Shown piece after piece: positions 52,002-61,052 of a DNA stretch of 62,298 nucleotides. A program made the translations under genes and the position numbers. The stretch is taken from the NCBI RefSeq assembly GCF_001953875.1, contig NZ_MQUR01000040.1, positions 1-62,298 of the forward strand, given 5' to 3'. Numbering within the stretch: the stretch's first letter is position 1; the number at the start of each line of letters is the position of its first letter. Source of the DNA: Streptomyces amritsarensis (GTDB lineage Bacteria > Actinomycetota > Actinomycetes > Streptomycetales > Streptomycetaceae). A model generated the notes under the pieces. That model had not been told where the DNA came from and ran no database searches. It was given only the letters and a program-made list of their open reading frames with translations.

Positions 52002-52907
52002 TCACCGCAGCGCCAGCGGGATCTCCGACGCGATGCGGGCCAGCTTCTCCGGGTTGCGGACGTAGTAGAGGCCGGCGATACGGGAGTCCTCGACCCGGAC
52101 CGTCATGATCCCGTCGAGCTCCCCGCCCAGATGCACGGCCATGGCCGGGCTGCCGTTGACCACCGTCGGCACGAGGGACATCGGAAGGTTCCGCCTGGTG
52201 TTCCCGCCGATCCTGCCCACCATGAAGCGGACCACCTTCTCGGCACCGGCGATCGGCCGCAGCGCCGCCTGCTTGATGCCGCCGCCGTCCGCCACCAGGA
52301 CCACGTCCGGGGCGAGCACGGCGAGGAGGGCCTGCGGGTCGCCGGACTCCAACGCACCCCGGAAGGACTCCAGTGCCGCCCGCGTCTGGGCGGCCGAGAC
52401 CGCCTGCCGGGGCCGCCGCGCGTCGACGTGCTTGCGGGCGCGATGGGCGATCTGCCGGACGGCCGCCGAGCTCTTGCCGACCGCGGCCGCTATCTCCTCG
52501 TAGCCGACGTCGAAGACCTCCCGCAGCACGAAGACGGCGCGCTCGGTCGGCGACAGCGTCTCCAGGACGAGCATCAGAGCCATCGACACGCTCTCGGCGA
52601 GCTCCGCGTCCTCGGCCACGTCCGGCGCGGTGAGCAGCGGCTCGGGCAGCCAGGAACCGACGTACGCCTCCTTGCGGCGGCTCATCGCCCGCAGCCGGTT
52701 CAGCGCCTGCCGGGTCGTGATCCGGACCAGGTACGCACGCCGGTCGCGCACCTGCCCCAGATCGACCTCCACCCAGCGCAGCCAGGTCTCCTGCAGGACG
52801 TCCTCCGCGTCGGCCGCCGATCCGAGCATCTCGTAGGCCACGGTGAACAGCAGATTGCGGTGGGCGACGAAGGTCTCGGTCGCCGCGTCGGTGCCGTCCT
52901 CGCTCAT
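52002..52907 (-). CDS. ECF41-family RNA polymerase sigma factor
   Basis: 301 aa. Sigma region 2 about 15-80 and region 4 about 112-165 (SPTERAVFVLREVFDVGYEE), followed by a SnoaL-like domain (175-300). The three ECF41 hallmarks are visible: WLPEP (86-90), DGGG (207-210) and NPEKL (285-289). ECF41 factors are controlled by their own C-terminal domain rather than an anti-sigma factor and usually stand beside an oxidoreductase/epimerase/decarboxylase (COE) target gene. No such gene is next to it here. GGGAGGAGA precedes the chosen ATG. Confidence 0.92.
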   Translation of the reverse strand: MSEDGTDAATETFVAHRNLLFTVAYEMLGSAADAEDVLQETWLRWVEVDLGQVRDRRAYLVRITTRQALNRLRAMSRRKEAYVGSWLPEPLLTAPDVAEDAELAESVSMALMLVLETLSPTERAVFVLREVFDVGYEEIAAAVGKSSAAVRQIAHRARKHVDARRPRQAVSAAQTRAALESFRGALESGDPQALLAVLAPDVVLVADGGGIKQAALRPIAGAEKVVRFMVGRIGGNTRRNLPMSLVPTVVNGSPAMAVHLGGELDGIMTVRVEDSRIAGLYYVRNPEKLARIASEIPLALR

Positions 52908-52973
52908 GATGTCTCCTCCCATTCCACGGGTACGGTCACAGGACACCGGCCGAGCCGTATCCGTGACACCACG

Positions 52974-53945
52974 CTACGGGGCACCCTGCGGCGCCGAACC
53001 CCCGGCCAGGGCCCGCGCCGCCGCCAGGCTCGCAGGGCGGCCCAGGGCGGCCCGCGAGGACTCCCGCAGCAGCACGGCCGCCCGGAAGGCGGTGGTGGCC
53101 GCCAGGCCGTGACGGCGCCGGAACAGGCGGACCCGGTTGACCGTCAGCAGGGTCCACAGCCGCGGCGACACCTGCGAGTCCCCGCCGAGGTGGGTGGCGG
53201 ACGCCGAGGGCTCCAGCCGGGTCACGAAGCCGAGGTCCCGGGCCCGCAGACAGTACTCGGTCTCCTCCGAGTACAGGAAGAACGACTCGTCCCACGGCCC
53301 GCACGCCGCCAGGCACTCCCCGGACAGCGCCATCAGCGCCCCCGTCGCCCAGTCCGCCACCGTCTCCCGCTCGTACGCGGCCGGGTCGGTGACCAGCTCG
53401 CTCCAGCGCGGGAAGCGGCCCGCCCGGCGGTTGCCGATCACCGCCTCGCCCAGCGCACGGGTCACGCTGGACTCCCGGCGCAGCGAGTGCAGCAGCGTCC
53501 GGCCGTCCTCCTCGTACAGCAGCGGAACGCTGATCCCGACCCGCCCCCCACCGGGCTGCGCCTCGCCCAGCGCGTCCACGAGCAGCGCGGCGCAGCCGCG
53601 CCGCATCCGCACGTCCGGATTGCACACCAGGGCCGCCCGGAAGCCGCCCTCCCACCCCGCGGCGGCCGCCAGCGCGGCGTTCACCCCCGCCGCGTACCCG
53701 GCGTTGCGGCCGGTCCGGACAACCGTCGCGCCCGGCGCCAGGGTGCGGACCACCTCCACCGTGTCGTCGGCGGAGTCGTTGTCCGCGACGACGAGGCGCC
53801 AGTCGAGCCCGGCCATGCCCTCCGGCAGCGAGGCAAGGAACTCCGGCAGGACCTCCGCGCTGTTCCAGGTGACGACGAGGACCGCTACCGGACCGGAGCC
53901 GGCGCCCGAGAGGGAGTGGGGGGATGCTGATCGGCGGGAAGACAT
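52974..53945 (-). CDS. Family 2 glycosyltransferase, rhamnosyltransferase-like
   Basis: 323 aa. VAVLVVTWNSAEVLPEFLASL, VVADNDSADDTVEVV, GRNAGYAAGVNAAL, LVCNPDVRMRRGC and DESFFLYSEETEYCLRARDLG are the classic pattern of dTDP-rhamnosyl and related transferases. The start ATG has GGAG 6 nt upstream and lies 61 nt inside the end of the Wzz-Wzy gene, so the two are translationally coupled. Confidence 0.9.
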   Translation of the reverse strand: MSSRRSASPHSLSGAGSGPVAVLVVTWNSAEVLPEFLASLPEGMAGLDWRLVVADNDSADDTVEVVRTLAPGATVVRTGRNAGYAAGVNAALAAAAGWEGGFRAALVCNPDVRMRRGCAALLVDALGEAQPGGGRVGISVPLLYEEDGRTLLHSLRRESSVTRALGEAVIGNRRAGRFPRWSELVTDPAAYERETVADWATGALMALSGECLAACGPWDESFFLYSEETEYCLRARDLGFVTRLEPSASATHLGGDSQVSPRLWTLLTVNRVRLFRRRHGLAATTAFRAAVLLRESSRAALGRPASLAAARALAGGSAPQGAP

Positions 53946-55921
53946 GGGAACTCCACGGATCGGGGCTTCGGCGCCGCGCGCCGGATGAAGCCGAGGTAAC
54001 TGCCTCCGGCGGCGATCGTCAGGAAGAACATCCCGGCGAACATCGGGAAGCTGAGTGCGTCGAAGGTGGCGCTGACGACCAGGGCGACGAGCGCGGACGC
54101 GAAGAACGCCTGCCCCAGCTCCCGGTCGGACTCGCCCACCGCCAGCCGGCGGATCGCCCCGCCCTGGTGGATGCCGGTGAGGAAGAGGAACAGGAGCGCG
54201 AACAGCCCCAGCAACCCCGTCTCGGCGAGGGTCAGCATGTACTGGTTGTCGGTGAAGAAGTAGAGCTCGGGGATGAACGTGCCCAGGCCCCGCCCGAACA
54301 GCGGCCGCTCGTCCAGGTAGGGCACGATCGCGCTGTACTTGACCGTACGCGCCTGGGTACTGCTGTCGGAGTTCGACAGGAAGGACGCGAACAGGGCCGT
54401 GATGGTGCCGATCAGCCCGGGGATGATCACCTTGAAGCAGGCCACCGCCCCCACCAGCACACCGATCGCGGTCCACCGCCGCTGCGGCTTCCAGCGGGGC
54501 ACCATCACCAGGATCACGATCAGCGCCCCGATGATCGAGGTGCGCGACACCGTCAGCGGCAGCGCCCCGCCCATCAGCGCCACCGGGGCCCACCGGCGCC
54601 AGGCCCTCAGATGGCGCCGTGCCGGATCGAAGGCCTGCTGCACGGCGAAGGGCAGCAGCAGCGCCAGCATCCCGCCGAACTCCAGCGGCTGCGCCGTCGT
54701 CGACCGGGGCCGGGTGAACGCCCCGCGGTCCAGGGTCGTGATCTGCGGGACGCTCGACGACAGCCCCGGGATGCTGATGCTGTCGGCGATGTTGGTCGCG
54801 GTGAAGAAGTCGTAGAACCCCAGGGCCGCCACGACCGAACCCATCACCACGGCCCGGCGCAGCAGCACGTCCAGGCGCGCCCGGTCCTGGATCCCGGCGG
54901 AGACCAGCACCACCAGCGACACCCACACCAGCAGGGCGATCAGGCCGCGGTCGGCGCCGAGGAGCTCCTTGCGCACGCTCCCGCGGCTCGCGTTCGCGAT
55001 GTAGGACGCCAGCACCGAGACGGCCAGCAGCCACATCGCCACCCGGGGCAGCCGGGTGCCCGGCGCCGGCCGGATCCGGCCCGCGAGCCAGGTCGCCAGA
55101 TACCAGAACAGGGCCAGCAGGGCGAACACGTTGGCCGGGGTCCCCACCCCGCCCAGGCCCGGCAGCGTCAGGTTCGACGGGATGAAGAAGGCCAGCGCCA
55201 GATACCCGGTGAGCAGCGCGGTCGCGTCCACATGGCGGCCCCGGGACCTGCGCCGGCCGGCCCGGCCCGGCCCGCCGGAGACCTCTGCCGGACTCTCCCG
55301 CCTGCTCCGCCGGGCGGCCGACAGCGCGTCCGCCACGAAGGAGAGGGTGAACCCGCTGCCGACACCGACGATGAGGACCGCCAGCACCTGCTGGTAGCGG
55401 CTCTTGAGCTGCGGCACCGGGGTCTGCGGCAGCACCACCGGCGCGGTCTGCACCATGTACGCGGGCTGCACCTTGGCGGCCGCCTGGAGCGCGTTGAGCT
55501 GCTCCCCGGCGAAGCCGGTCAGGATGTTGGTCTCCTCGAGCACCTTCTCCCGGTCGGTGCCCGTGACCGTCATGGTCAGCAGCGGGCCCGAGGTGTTCGC
55601 GGCGAACCCGACGGTATAGGGATCGCTCACGCCCAGGCTGTGCAGCTCACGGGCGGCGTCGGCCCCCGACAGCGTCCTGATCAGCACGTCCGCGGTCACC
55701 ACCAGGGCGCCGCCCGCGTTGGAGATCGGGTTGCCGAAGGCGGGCGGCAGCTTGGCGGCGGCCGAGGAGTCCAGCAGCGCCACCGAACTCTGCGACTGGT
55801 ACGCCACCGGCACCGACCGGTACAGGTGGAGCGCCGCCAGCAGGCTGAGCACGATCGCCGGCACGATCACGTACCAGCGCCGGCGCAGCACCGCGACCAA
55901 TTCACGAATGCTCACGAACAC
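53885..55921 (-). CDS. Wzz-Wzy fusion: chain-length domain plus O-antigen polymerase/ligase
   Basis: 678 aa. Residues about 1-205 are a Wzz-like unit: RRRWYVIVPAIVLSLLAAL membrane helix, periplasmic part, and a second helix near 180. A basic linker (about 205-235, SRRESPAEVSGGPGRAGRRR) leads to an O-antigen polymerase/ligase domain (about 235-640) with about ten helices. The characteristic large loop contains YFFTDNQYMLTLAETGLLGL. The start is GTG 55921, or GTG 55915, which has better spacing from GCAGGGG. Fusing length control and polymerase in one chain is unusual. Confidence 0.87.
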   Translation of the reverse strand: MFVSIRELVAVLRRRWYVIVPAIVLSLLAALHLYRSVPVAYQSQSSVALLDSSAAAKLPPAFGNPISNAGGALVVTADVLIRTLSGADAARELHSLGVSDPYTVGFAANTSGPLLTMTVTGTDREKVLEETNILTGFAGEQLNALQAAAKVQPAYMVQTAPVVLPQTPVPQLKSRYQQVLAVLIVGVGSGFTLSFVADALSAARRSRRESPAEVSGGPGRAGRRRSRGRHVDATALLTGYLALAFFIPSNLTLPGLGGVGTPANVFALLALFWYLATWLAGRIRPAPGTRLPRVAMWLLAVSVLASYIANASRGSVRKELLGADRGLIALLVWVSLVVLVSAGIQDRARLDVLLRRAVVMGSVVAALGFYDFFTATNIADSISIPGLSSSVPQITTLDRGAFTRPRSTTAQPLEFGGMLALLLPFAVQQAFDPARRHLRAWRRWAPVALMGGALPLTVSRTSIIGALIVILVMVPRWKPQRRWTAIGVLVGAVACFKVIIPGLIGTITALFASFLSNSDSSTQARTVKYSAIVPYLDERPLFGRGLGTFIPELYFFTDNQYMLTLAETGLLGLFALLFLFLTGIHQGGAIRRLAVGESDRELGQAFFASALVALVVSATFDALSFPMFAGMFFLTIAAGGSYLGFIRRAAPKPRSVEFPCLPADQHPPTPSRAPAPVR

Positions 55922-55977
55922 CCCTGCCGGGTAACGGATTTGATGGCGGACCTACCCGGGTCCTGCAAAGATCGGAC

Positions 55978-56754
55978 ATGAAGGAAAGGATCCCCGTGTC
56001 GCCTGGTGAGTTGGTCCGCGCGCTGCGTCGGCGCTGGTACGTCCTGGTCGTGGCGGCGCTGCTCGCGGCCGCCGGAGCCGCGGCGGTGCTGCGGCCCGAA
56101 CCGGCCCATCTCAGCTCCGCGATCGTCGTGCTCAAGCCGCCGGTGACCAGCAGGCAGCCGAACCAGCTCGCCAACCTCCAGCCGCCGCTCGCCGCCGTCT
56201 CCTACGCCGTCGTGCAGCAGCTGGACTCGCCCGCGGGAGCGGCCGAGCTCAAGGCGGCGGGGGTCGGCGGCGCCTACCGCATGACGCCCCGCAACAGCGG
56301 CACCAGCGTCACCCCGCGCCACCTGATCCCCTCGCTCCAGATCCAGGTGGAGCACTCCGACCCCGACGTGGCCGACGCGTCCGTACGGAAGATCATCGAG
56401 GTCTACACCCGGCACCTGACCGAACTCCAGACGCAGCAGGGCATCCCGGACGCGGCACGGATGAGCGTGCACCTGCTGGTGCAGCCCCACGCGGTCGCGC
56501 GGACCGGCGACCGGACGCGGTCCCTGGCCGGAGCGGCCCTGCTGGCGGTGGTCTGCGGCGTCGCCGCGACACTGTGGACCGACCGGCTCCTGACACGCCG
56601 GGACCGGCGCCGGCGCGAGAGCGCCGCCGCCGGTCCCGAGGACCCGCCGGTGGAACCGGGGGAGACGGGGCATCAGATCCCTCGGCGCTTCCAGGACCGC
56701 CACCACAGCCACTCGCGGCCCCGGTCGGCGACCGCCGACAGCACCAGCGGCTGA
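55978..56754 (+). CDS. Wzz-like chain-length determinant (short)
   Basis: 258 aa. ELVRALRRRWYVLVVAALLAAA forms the first membrane helix; a second helix lies near 182-200. The extracytoplasmic part is short and lacks long coiled coils. The tail from about 215 is charged. Divergent from the Wzz-Wzy fusion with a 56-bp gap, and its 3' end overlaps the convergent glycosyltransferase gene by 82 bp. Third Wzz-like protein of the locus. Confidence 0.82.
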   Translation: MKERIPVSPGELVRALRRRWYVLVVAALLAAAGAAAVLRPEPAHLSSAIVVLKPPVTSRQPNQLANLQPPLAAVSYAVVQQLDSPAGAAELKAAGVGGAYRMTPRNSGTSVTPRHLIPSLQIQVEHSDPDVADASVRKIIEVYTRHLTELQTQQGIPDAARMSVHLLVQPHAVARTGDRTRSLAGAALLAVVCGVAATLWTDRLLTRRDRRRRESAAAGPEDPPVEPGETGHQIPRRFQDRHHSHSRPRSATADSTSG

Positions 56755-57722
56755 AGGTAGGGCATCACGCGCGGACCGATCCGCCGGCGCAGCCGCAGCG
56801 CCCGGTACTCGGCCAGCGACGTGTAGCCGTCGGGCAGGCACTCGGCCGCGAACGCCACGAGCTCGTCGACCGGCACCACCGCGGTGCGGCCCCGGTCGTA
56901 CGCCCGGTAGGCGCGCCGCAGCGCGTACCGGGCGAGCCGGGTGCGCGCCGCCACCGCCAGCCCGTCGGAGTCCGGGAGGAGGCCGCCGCACTTGGCGAGC
57001 ACCGAGTCGAAGGCGATCAGGCGCTGGCGCAGGTCGTCGAGCTGCCCGCCGAAGTCCGTCGTGGACATGTTGGCCCCGTGGACGCGGTAGAAGGCCTGGT
57101 CGGCCCCCTGGACGTAGCCCACGTCGGCGTGCGCCGCGAGCCGCATCCACATCTCGATGTCACCGGCGTGCGGCAGCTCCGGATCGTAGCCGCCGACCTT
57201 GCGCTGGAGGCCGGTACGGACGACCACCTCGGGCGAGGTGATGCAGCCGGTGCCCTCCCGGAACCGCCGGTCCAGCCACCACCGCCCCGGGTAGACCACC
57301 GAACCGGTTGACCGGGTACGGGCCGGCGGCAGCGGACCGCCGTGCTGGAAGCGCAGCGGCCTGCCGTAGGCGAAGCCGGCCTCCGGGTGGGCGTCGAGCA
57401 GGGCGGCGGCGCGGACCAGGGCCCCCGGCACCAGCCGGTCGTCGGCCGAGAGCAGGGCGACGTAGTCCCCGTCGGCCCACTCCAGCAGCCCTTCGTTGTA
57501 GGTCGCGATGTGGCCCTGGTTGCGCTCGTGGACCCGCACCTCGATCCGGGGGTCGGCCGCCGCCAGCGCGCGCGCCACCTCCGCGGAGTCGTCGGGCGAG
57601 GCGTCGTCGATGATCAGCACCCGGACGTCCACGCCCTCCTGCTCGTCCAGGGCGCTTCTGACGCAGTCGGCCAGGAAGTGGCCGTACTTGTAGCAGGGGA
57701 TCACCACGCTGACGGTGCTCAC
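56673..57722 (-). CDS. Family 2 glycosyltransferase
   Basis: 349 aa. VSVVIPCYKYGHFLADCVRSA, VLIIDDASPDDS, HERNQGHIATYNEGL and YVALLSADDRLVPGAL (metal site). The acceptor part has KVGGYDPELPHAGDIEMWMRLA. The GTG start overlaps the stop of the secreted-protein gene (GTGA), with GGAGG upstream. The end overlaps the convergent Wzz-like gene. Confidence 0.9.
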   Translation of the reverse strand: MSTVSVVIPCYKYGHFLADCVRSALDEQEGVDVRVLIIDDASPDDSAEVARALAAADPRIEVRVHERNQGHIATYNEGLLEWADGDYVALLSADDRLVPGALVRAAALLDAHPEAGFAYGRPLRFQHGGPLPPARTRSTGSVVYPGRWWLDRRFREGTGCITSPEVVVRTGLQRKVGGYDPELPHAGDIEMWMRLAAHADVGYVQGADQAFYRVHGANMSTTDFGGQLDDLRQRLIAFDSVLAKCGGLLPDSDGLAVAARTRLARYALRRAYRAYDRGRTAVVPVDELVAFAAECLPDGYTSLAEYRALRLRRRIGPRVMPYLQPLVLSAVADRGREWLWWRSWKRRGI

Positions 57723-60700
57723 TGGCCGGACACCTCCGTGGACCCGTCCGAGGACTGGAGCGTGTTCGGCGGGGTCGTGGTGAAGATCGGCCCGACCCAG
57801 TAGTTCACGGATCCGAAGGTGTTCGACGGGAACGCCGTCGCGGAGCCGTACTTGTAGAGCCCGTTGGCGCTGCCCGGTGCGTCGGCCGGGGCCACCAGCG
57901 GGTAGGAGCGGTGGGCGCCGCTGAAGTAGCCGCCGTCCACGGCGTAGTTGCCGTTCGGGGCGTGGTAGGAGGCCACGTACGTGGTCCCCGCCGTGATCGG
58001 CACGGGCGTCGCGAACTGCAACTGCTGCCAGCCGGTCAGGGTCTCGCTGCCGAAGGTGCCGGTGGCCAGCAGGGTGCCGGAGGCGGACCACAGGCTGCCC
58101 GTGTGGGTGCCCGTGTTGCCGGGGCCCTTGTAGAAGGTGACACCGGTGATGTAGCCGTTCACCGCCGACTGGAAGCGGGTGCCCAGCTCCACCGAGTTGG
58201 TGTCGGAGCCCATGCTGGCGGTGCTCGGGGTGGCGCTGCCGCTCCACAGGGTGCAGGGGCAGTTCACGGCCGGCGGGCTCGCACTGGTCGTGAAGTTCCA
58301 CGTGACCGGCGCGGTCATGGCATTGCCCCACAGGTCGGACGCCTGGACGGAAGCCGTGTACGTGGTGTTCAGGGCCAGTTCGGAGGACGGGGTGAAGGTG
58401 GCGCTGTTCGACGCGCCGAGGACCTTGGCGCCCGGGACGGTGGCACCGCCCGCGTCCTTCACGGTGAAGGTGAGCGTGTCGGCGTCGACGGCCGTGCTGA
58501 AGGTGGCCGTCACCGCCGCCGTGATCTGGGTGCCGGTCGCGGCGGACTGCGGCGAGGTCCCGGTGACGGTGGGCGGGGTCGTGCTGGCGCCCGAGGTGTC
58601 CAGGACCGCGTCCACCCAGTAGTTGCTGCCGGACGAGGCCTTGTTCGGGAAGCCGCCCGTCCCGCTGTAGCGGTAGACGCCGTTGCCGCCGTCGGTCCCG
58701 CTCTTCAGCGCGGTGAGCGGGGCCAGGCCGGCGTCGCCGGAGGCGAAGGTGTTGTCGAAGGAGTAGCCGCCGTTCGGTGCGAAGTAGGAGGCGATGTAGG
58801 TGGTGTTGGGCTTGATCGGCACCGGGCTGGAGAAGTTCAGCTGCTGCCAGCCGGACGCGGTCTCGTTGGTGAAGGTGCCGGTGGCCAGGCGCTGGCCGGT
58901 GCTGCTCCACAGGCTGCCGGTGTGCGTCCCGGTGTTGGCGGGCGACTTGTAGAACCGGACGCCGGTGATGGAGCCGGGCACCGAGGCGCGGATCTTCACG
59001 CCGAGCTCGACGGCGCTGCCGTCACCGGCGTTGACGGTGCCCGGCACGGCCGCGGCGGGCCACACGGTGCACGGGCACTGCTGGGGGCCGACGGTCAGCG
59101 CGACCGTGGTGGTCACGCCGATGTTGACGCTGTCGTCGACCGCGCGCACCTTGATCTGCACGGGGCCCGGAGCGGTGGGCGTCCACGTGTAGCTCCAGCC
59201 GGCCAGGCCCGTGGCCGCCTTCCAGGTGGTCCCGCCGTCGGTGGACACCTCGACCCGGGCCACCACGCCGCCGCCGGTGTCGGTCGCCGTACCGGTGACG
59301 GTCACCGGCCGCAGGGCCGGGACGGTGGCGTTCGCCGCCGGGCTGGAGACGGTGATGCCGGGGCCCGTGGTGTCCGTGGAGGCGGTCGAGGCGACCAGGT
59401 CGCTCTGCAGGGACTTGGGCTGCACGCCCATGTCGGCGAAGACGTTCACGGTGGCCTGCTGCATCCGCTTGTCGGCCGTGACCACGGTGTCGTCCGGGTT
59501 GGAGGTGGGCATGTTGGTCAGGCCCCAGGACCACTGCACCGTGCCCGCGCCGAACACCAGCGCGTTCGAGGTCTGGTCGCGGAAGGCCACCAGGCTGTGG
59601 GTGGCGGTGCCGTTGCCGTAGACGTTGCCGTAGTCCTTCAGGAGCTTGCCGTCGTCGATGTCGACCGTCGTGGACGACATCTGGATCTGCCCGGGCGGCC
59701 GGCTGGCGTTCTCCACGTCGCTGTCCCACTCGTAGCCGAGCGTCCCCTGCGGGAACGTGGCGGTCTGCGAGGGGGTCAGGTTCGCGACGGAGGTGTTGCG
59801 CCACAGCCGCTGCTTGGCGAAGGTGCCCGGCACGGTGATCGCGTCGCTGCGGTAGCCGTTGACGCTGAACATCGAACCGGTCAGCTGGTTCTGCGGCTGG
59901 AAGGGCCGCCCGCCCGTGGCGCTGGCCGGGTCCATGAAGGTGCCCGTCCAGATCCCGCTCGGGTCGGGGATGCCGTTCGGCTGCGGGAAGGACAGCTTGG
60001 TCTCCTTGTACGAGACCAGCGTCCTGTTGGCGGTGTTCGTCCCGTCGATGCTCGGGGCGAGCCGGGTCTTCCAGAAGATCTCGTTGCCGGCGAAGTACGT
60101 CTGGTGCTGTCCGGCTCGGCGCGCGTTCAGGGCGTTGGTGAACTGGTCCTGGGTCCAGTACTCGTCGTGCCCCGAGGACATGAACACCTTGTGGTTCTGC
60201 AACAGCGTCGCACCGCGCACCGACATGTCGATCCCGGACATGTAGCTCACGTCGTAGCCGTTGCGCTCCAGCCAGGCGACCATCTGGAACTCGGAGCCGT
60301 AGATCCCGTTGTCCCCGCCGATGTCCATGGGCCGGTTGTAACTGACCTCGTACGCCCGTCCGTCGGGCGCCGGGCCGCCGCCGTCGTAGAGGTCCTGGCC
60401 GCCGTAGTTGTTGTACGCCTGCCAGGTCTGGTCGCTGGTCTGCACGACGATGTCGGAGGTGCTGGAGTCCTTGCGGACCACGAACGGGTAGGGCATCACG
60501 CCGTTGCCGTCCGCCTGGTCGAAGTTGGCGACGTAGAGGCCCGACACGGCGTCGGCCGGCACGGTCCACGTCGCGGTGGTGGGCCAGTTGCCGCAGTCGA
60601 CCAGGCCGGTGGACGCCTTGGTGGTGCAGGCGGCCGGGTTCCCGCCGGGTGCGACGTTCGCCGGGTAGGTCTGGGCGGCCTGGGCCGCGGTCGACATCAG

Positions 60701-61021
60701 GCGGGCCCCGGCGCCCCCGTAGTGGCCGAGGCGGTACACCGACACCTTGTACGGCGTCGGCGACTGGATCTTGAACTGCAGGGTGTCGCCGGCCTGGACG
60801 CTCTCCTGGGTCGGGAAGCCCTTGATGTCGCCGTACGCACTCGGCGCGAACCACTCCCCCATGGGGGTGCCCGGCTTGGAGTTCTCGCAGACGACCGCGT
60901 TCGTCGTCGGGCCGCAGGGGTCGGCCGCGCCGGCCACCGCGGCCGGGGGAAGGACCGTGGCCATCAGGGTCGCCGCCACGGTGAACAGACCGTAGCGCAG
61001 CGACCTTGTCCGTCTTTTCAT
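57719..61021 (-). CDS. Large secreted protein: DMFase-like domain, Ig-like and two DUF4082 domains
   Basis: 1100 aa. Signal peptide about 1-33 (ends AVAGAADP). Residues about 40-560 match the N,N-dimethylformamidase beta-subunit-like C-terminal domain seen in secreted actinobacterial proteins (VVQTSDQTWQAYNNYGGQDLY, MSSGHDEYWTQDQF). An Ig-like domain lies at about 565-645. The first DUF4082 (about 650-795, GVRFYKSPANTGTHTGSLWS) is followed by a Big-type Ig domain (about 800-895) and the second DUF4082 (about 900-1065, GVTFYKGPGNTGTHTGSLWS). The two DUF4082 copies are strongly alike, pointing to internal duplication. Probably a cell-wall or polymer-associated adhesin or enzyme; no amidase activity should be assumed. 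Confidence 0.85.
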   Translation of the reverse strand: MKRRTRSLRYGLFTVAATLMATVLPPAAVAGAADPCGPTTNAVVCENSKPGTPMGEWFAPSAYGDIKGFPTQESVQAGDTLQFKIQSPTPYKVSVYRLGHYGGAGARLMSTAAQAAQTYPANVAPGGNPAACTTKASTGLVDCGNWPTTATWTVPADAVSGLYVANFDQADGNGVMPYPFVVRKDSSTSDIVVQTSDQTWQAYNNYGGQDLYDGGGPAPDGRAYEVSYNRPMDIGGDNGIYGSEFQMVAWLERNGYDVSYMSGIDMSVRGATLLQNHKVFMSSGHDEYWTQDQFTNALNARRAGQHQTYFAGNEIFWKTRLAPSIDGTNTANRTLVSYKETKLSFPQPNGIPDPSGIWTGTFMDPASATGGRPFQPQNQLTGSMFSVNGYRSDAITVPGTFAKQRLWRNTSVANLTPSQTATFPQGTLGYEWDSDVENASRPPGQIQMSSTTVDIDDGKLLKDYGNVYGNGTATHSLVAFRDQTSNALVFGAGTVQWSWGLTNMPTSNPDDTVVTADKRMQQATVNVFADMGVQPKSLQSDLVASTASTDTTGPGITVSSPAANATVPALRPVTVTGTATDTGGGVVARVEVSTDGGTTWKAATGLAGWSYTWTPTAPGPVQIKVRAVDDSVNIGVTTTVALTVGPQQCPCTVWPAAAVPGTVNAGDGSAVELGVKIRASVPGSITGVRFYKSPANTGTHTGSLWSSTGQRLATGTFTNETASGWQQLNFSSPVPIKPNTTYIASYFAPNGGYSFDNTFASGDAGLAPLTALKSGTDGGNGVYRYSGTGGFPNKASSGSNYWVDAVLDTSGASTTPPTVTGTSPQSAATGTQITAAVTATFSTAVDADTLTFTVKDAGGATVPGAKVLGASNSATFTPSSELALNTTYTASVQASDLWGNAMTAPVTWNFTTSASPPAVNCPCTLWSGSATPSTASMGSDTNSVELGTRFQSAVNGYITGVTFYKGPGNTGTHTGSLWSASGTLLATGTFGSETLTGWQQLQFATPVPITAGTTYVASYHAPNGNYAVDGGYFSGAHRSYPLVAPADAPGSANGLYKYGSATAFPSNTFGSVNYWVGPIFTTTPPNTLQSSDGSTEVSGQ

Positions 61022-61052
61022 GTGGACCTCATCGGTGTCACGCCGGCGCGCA

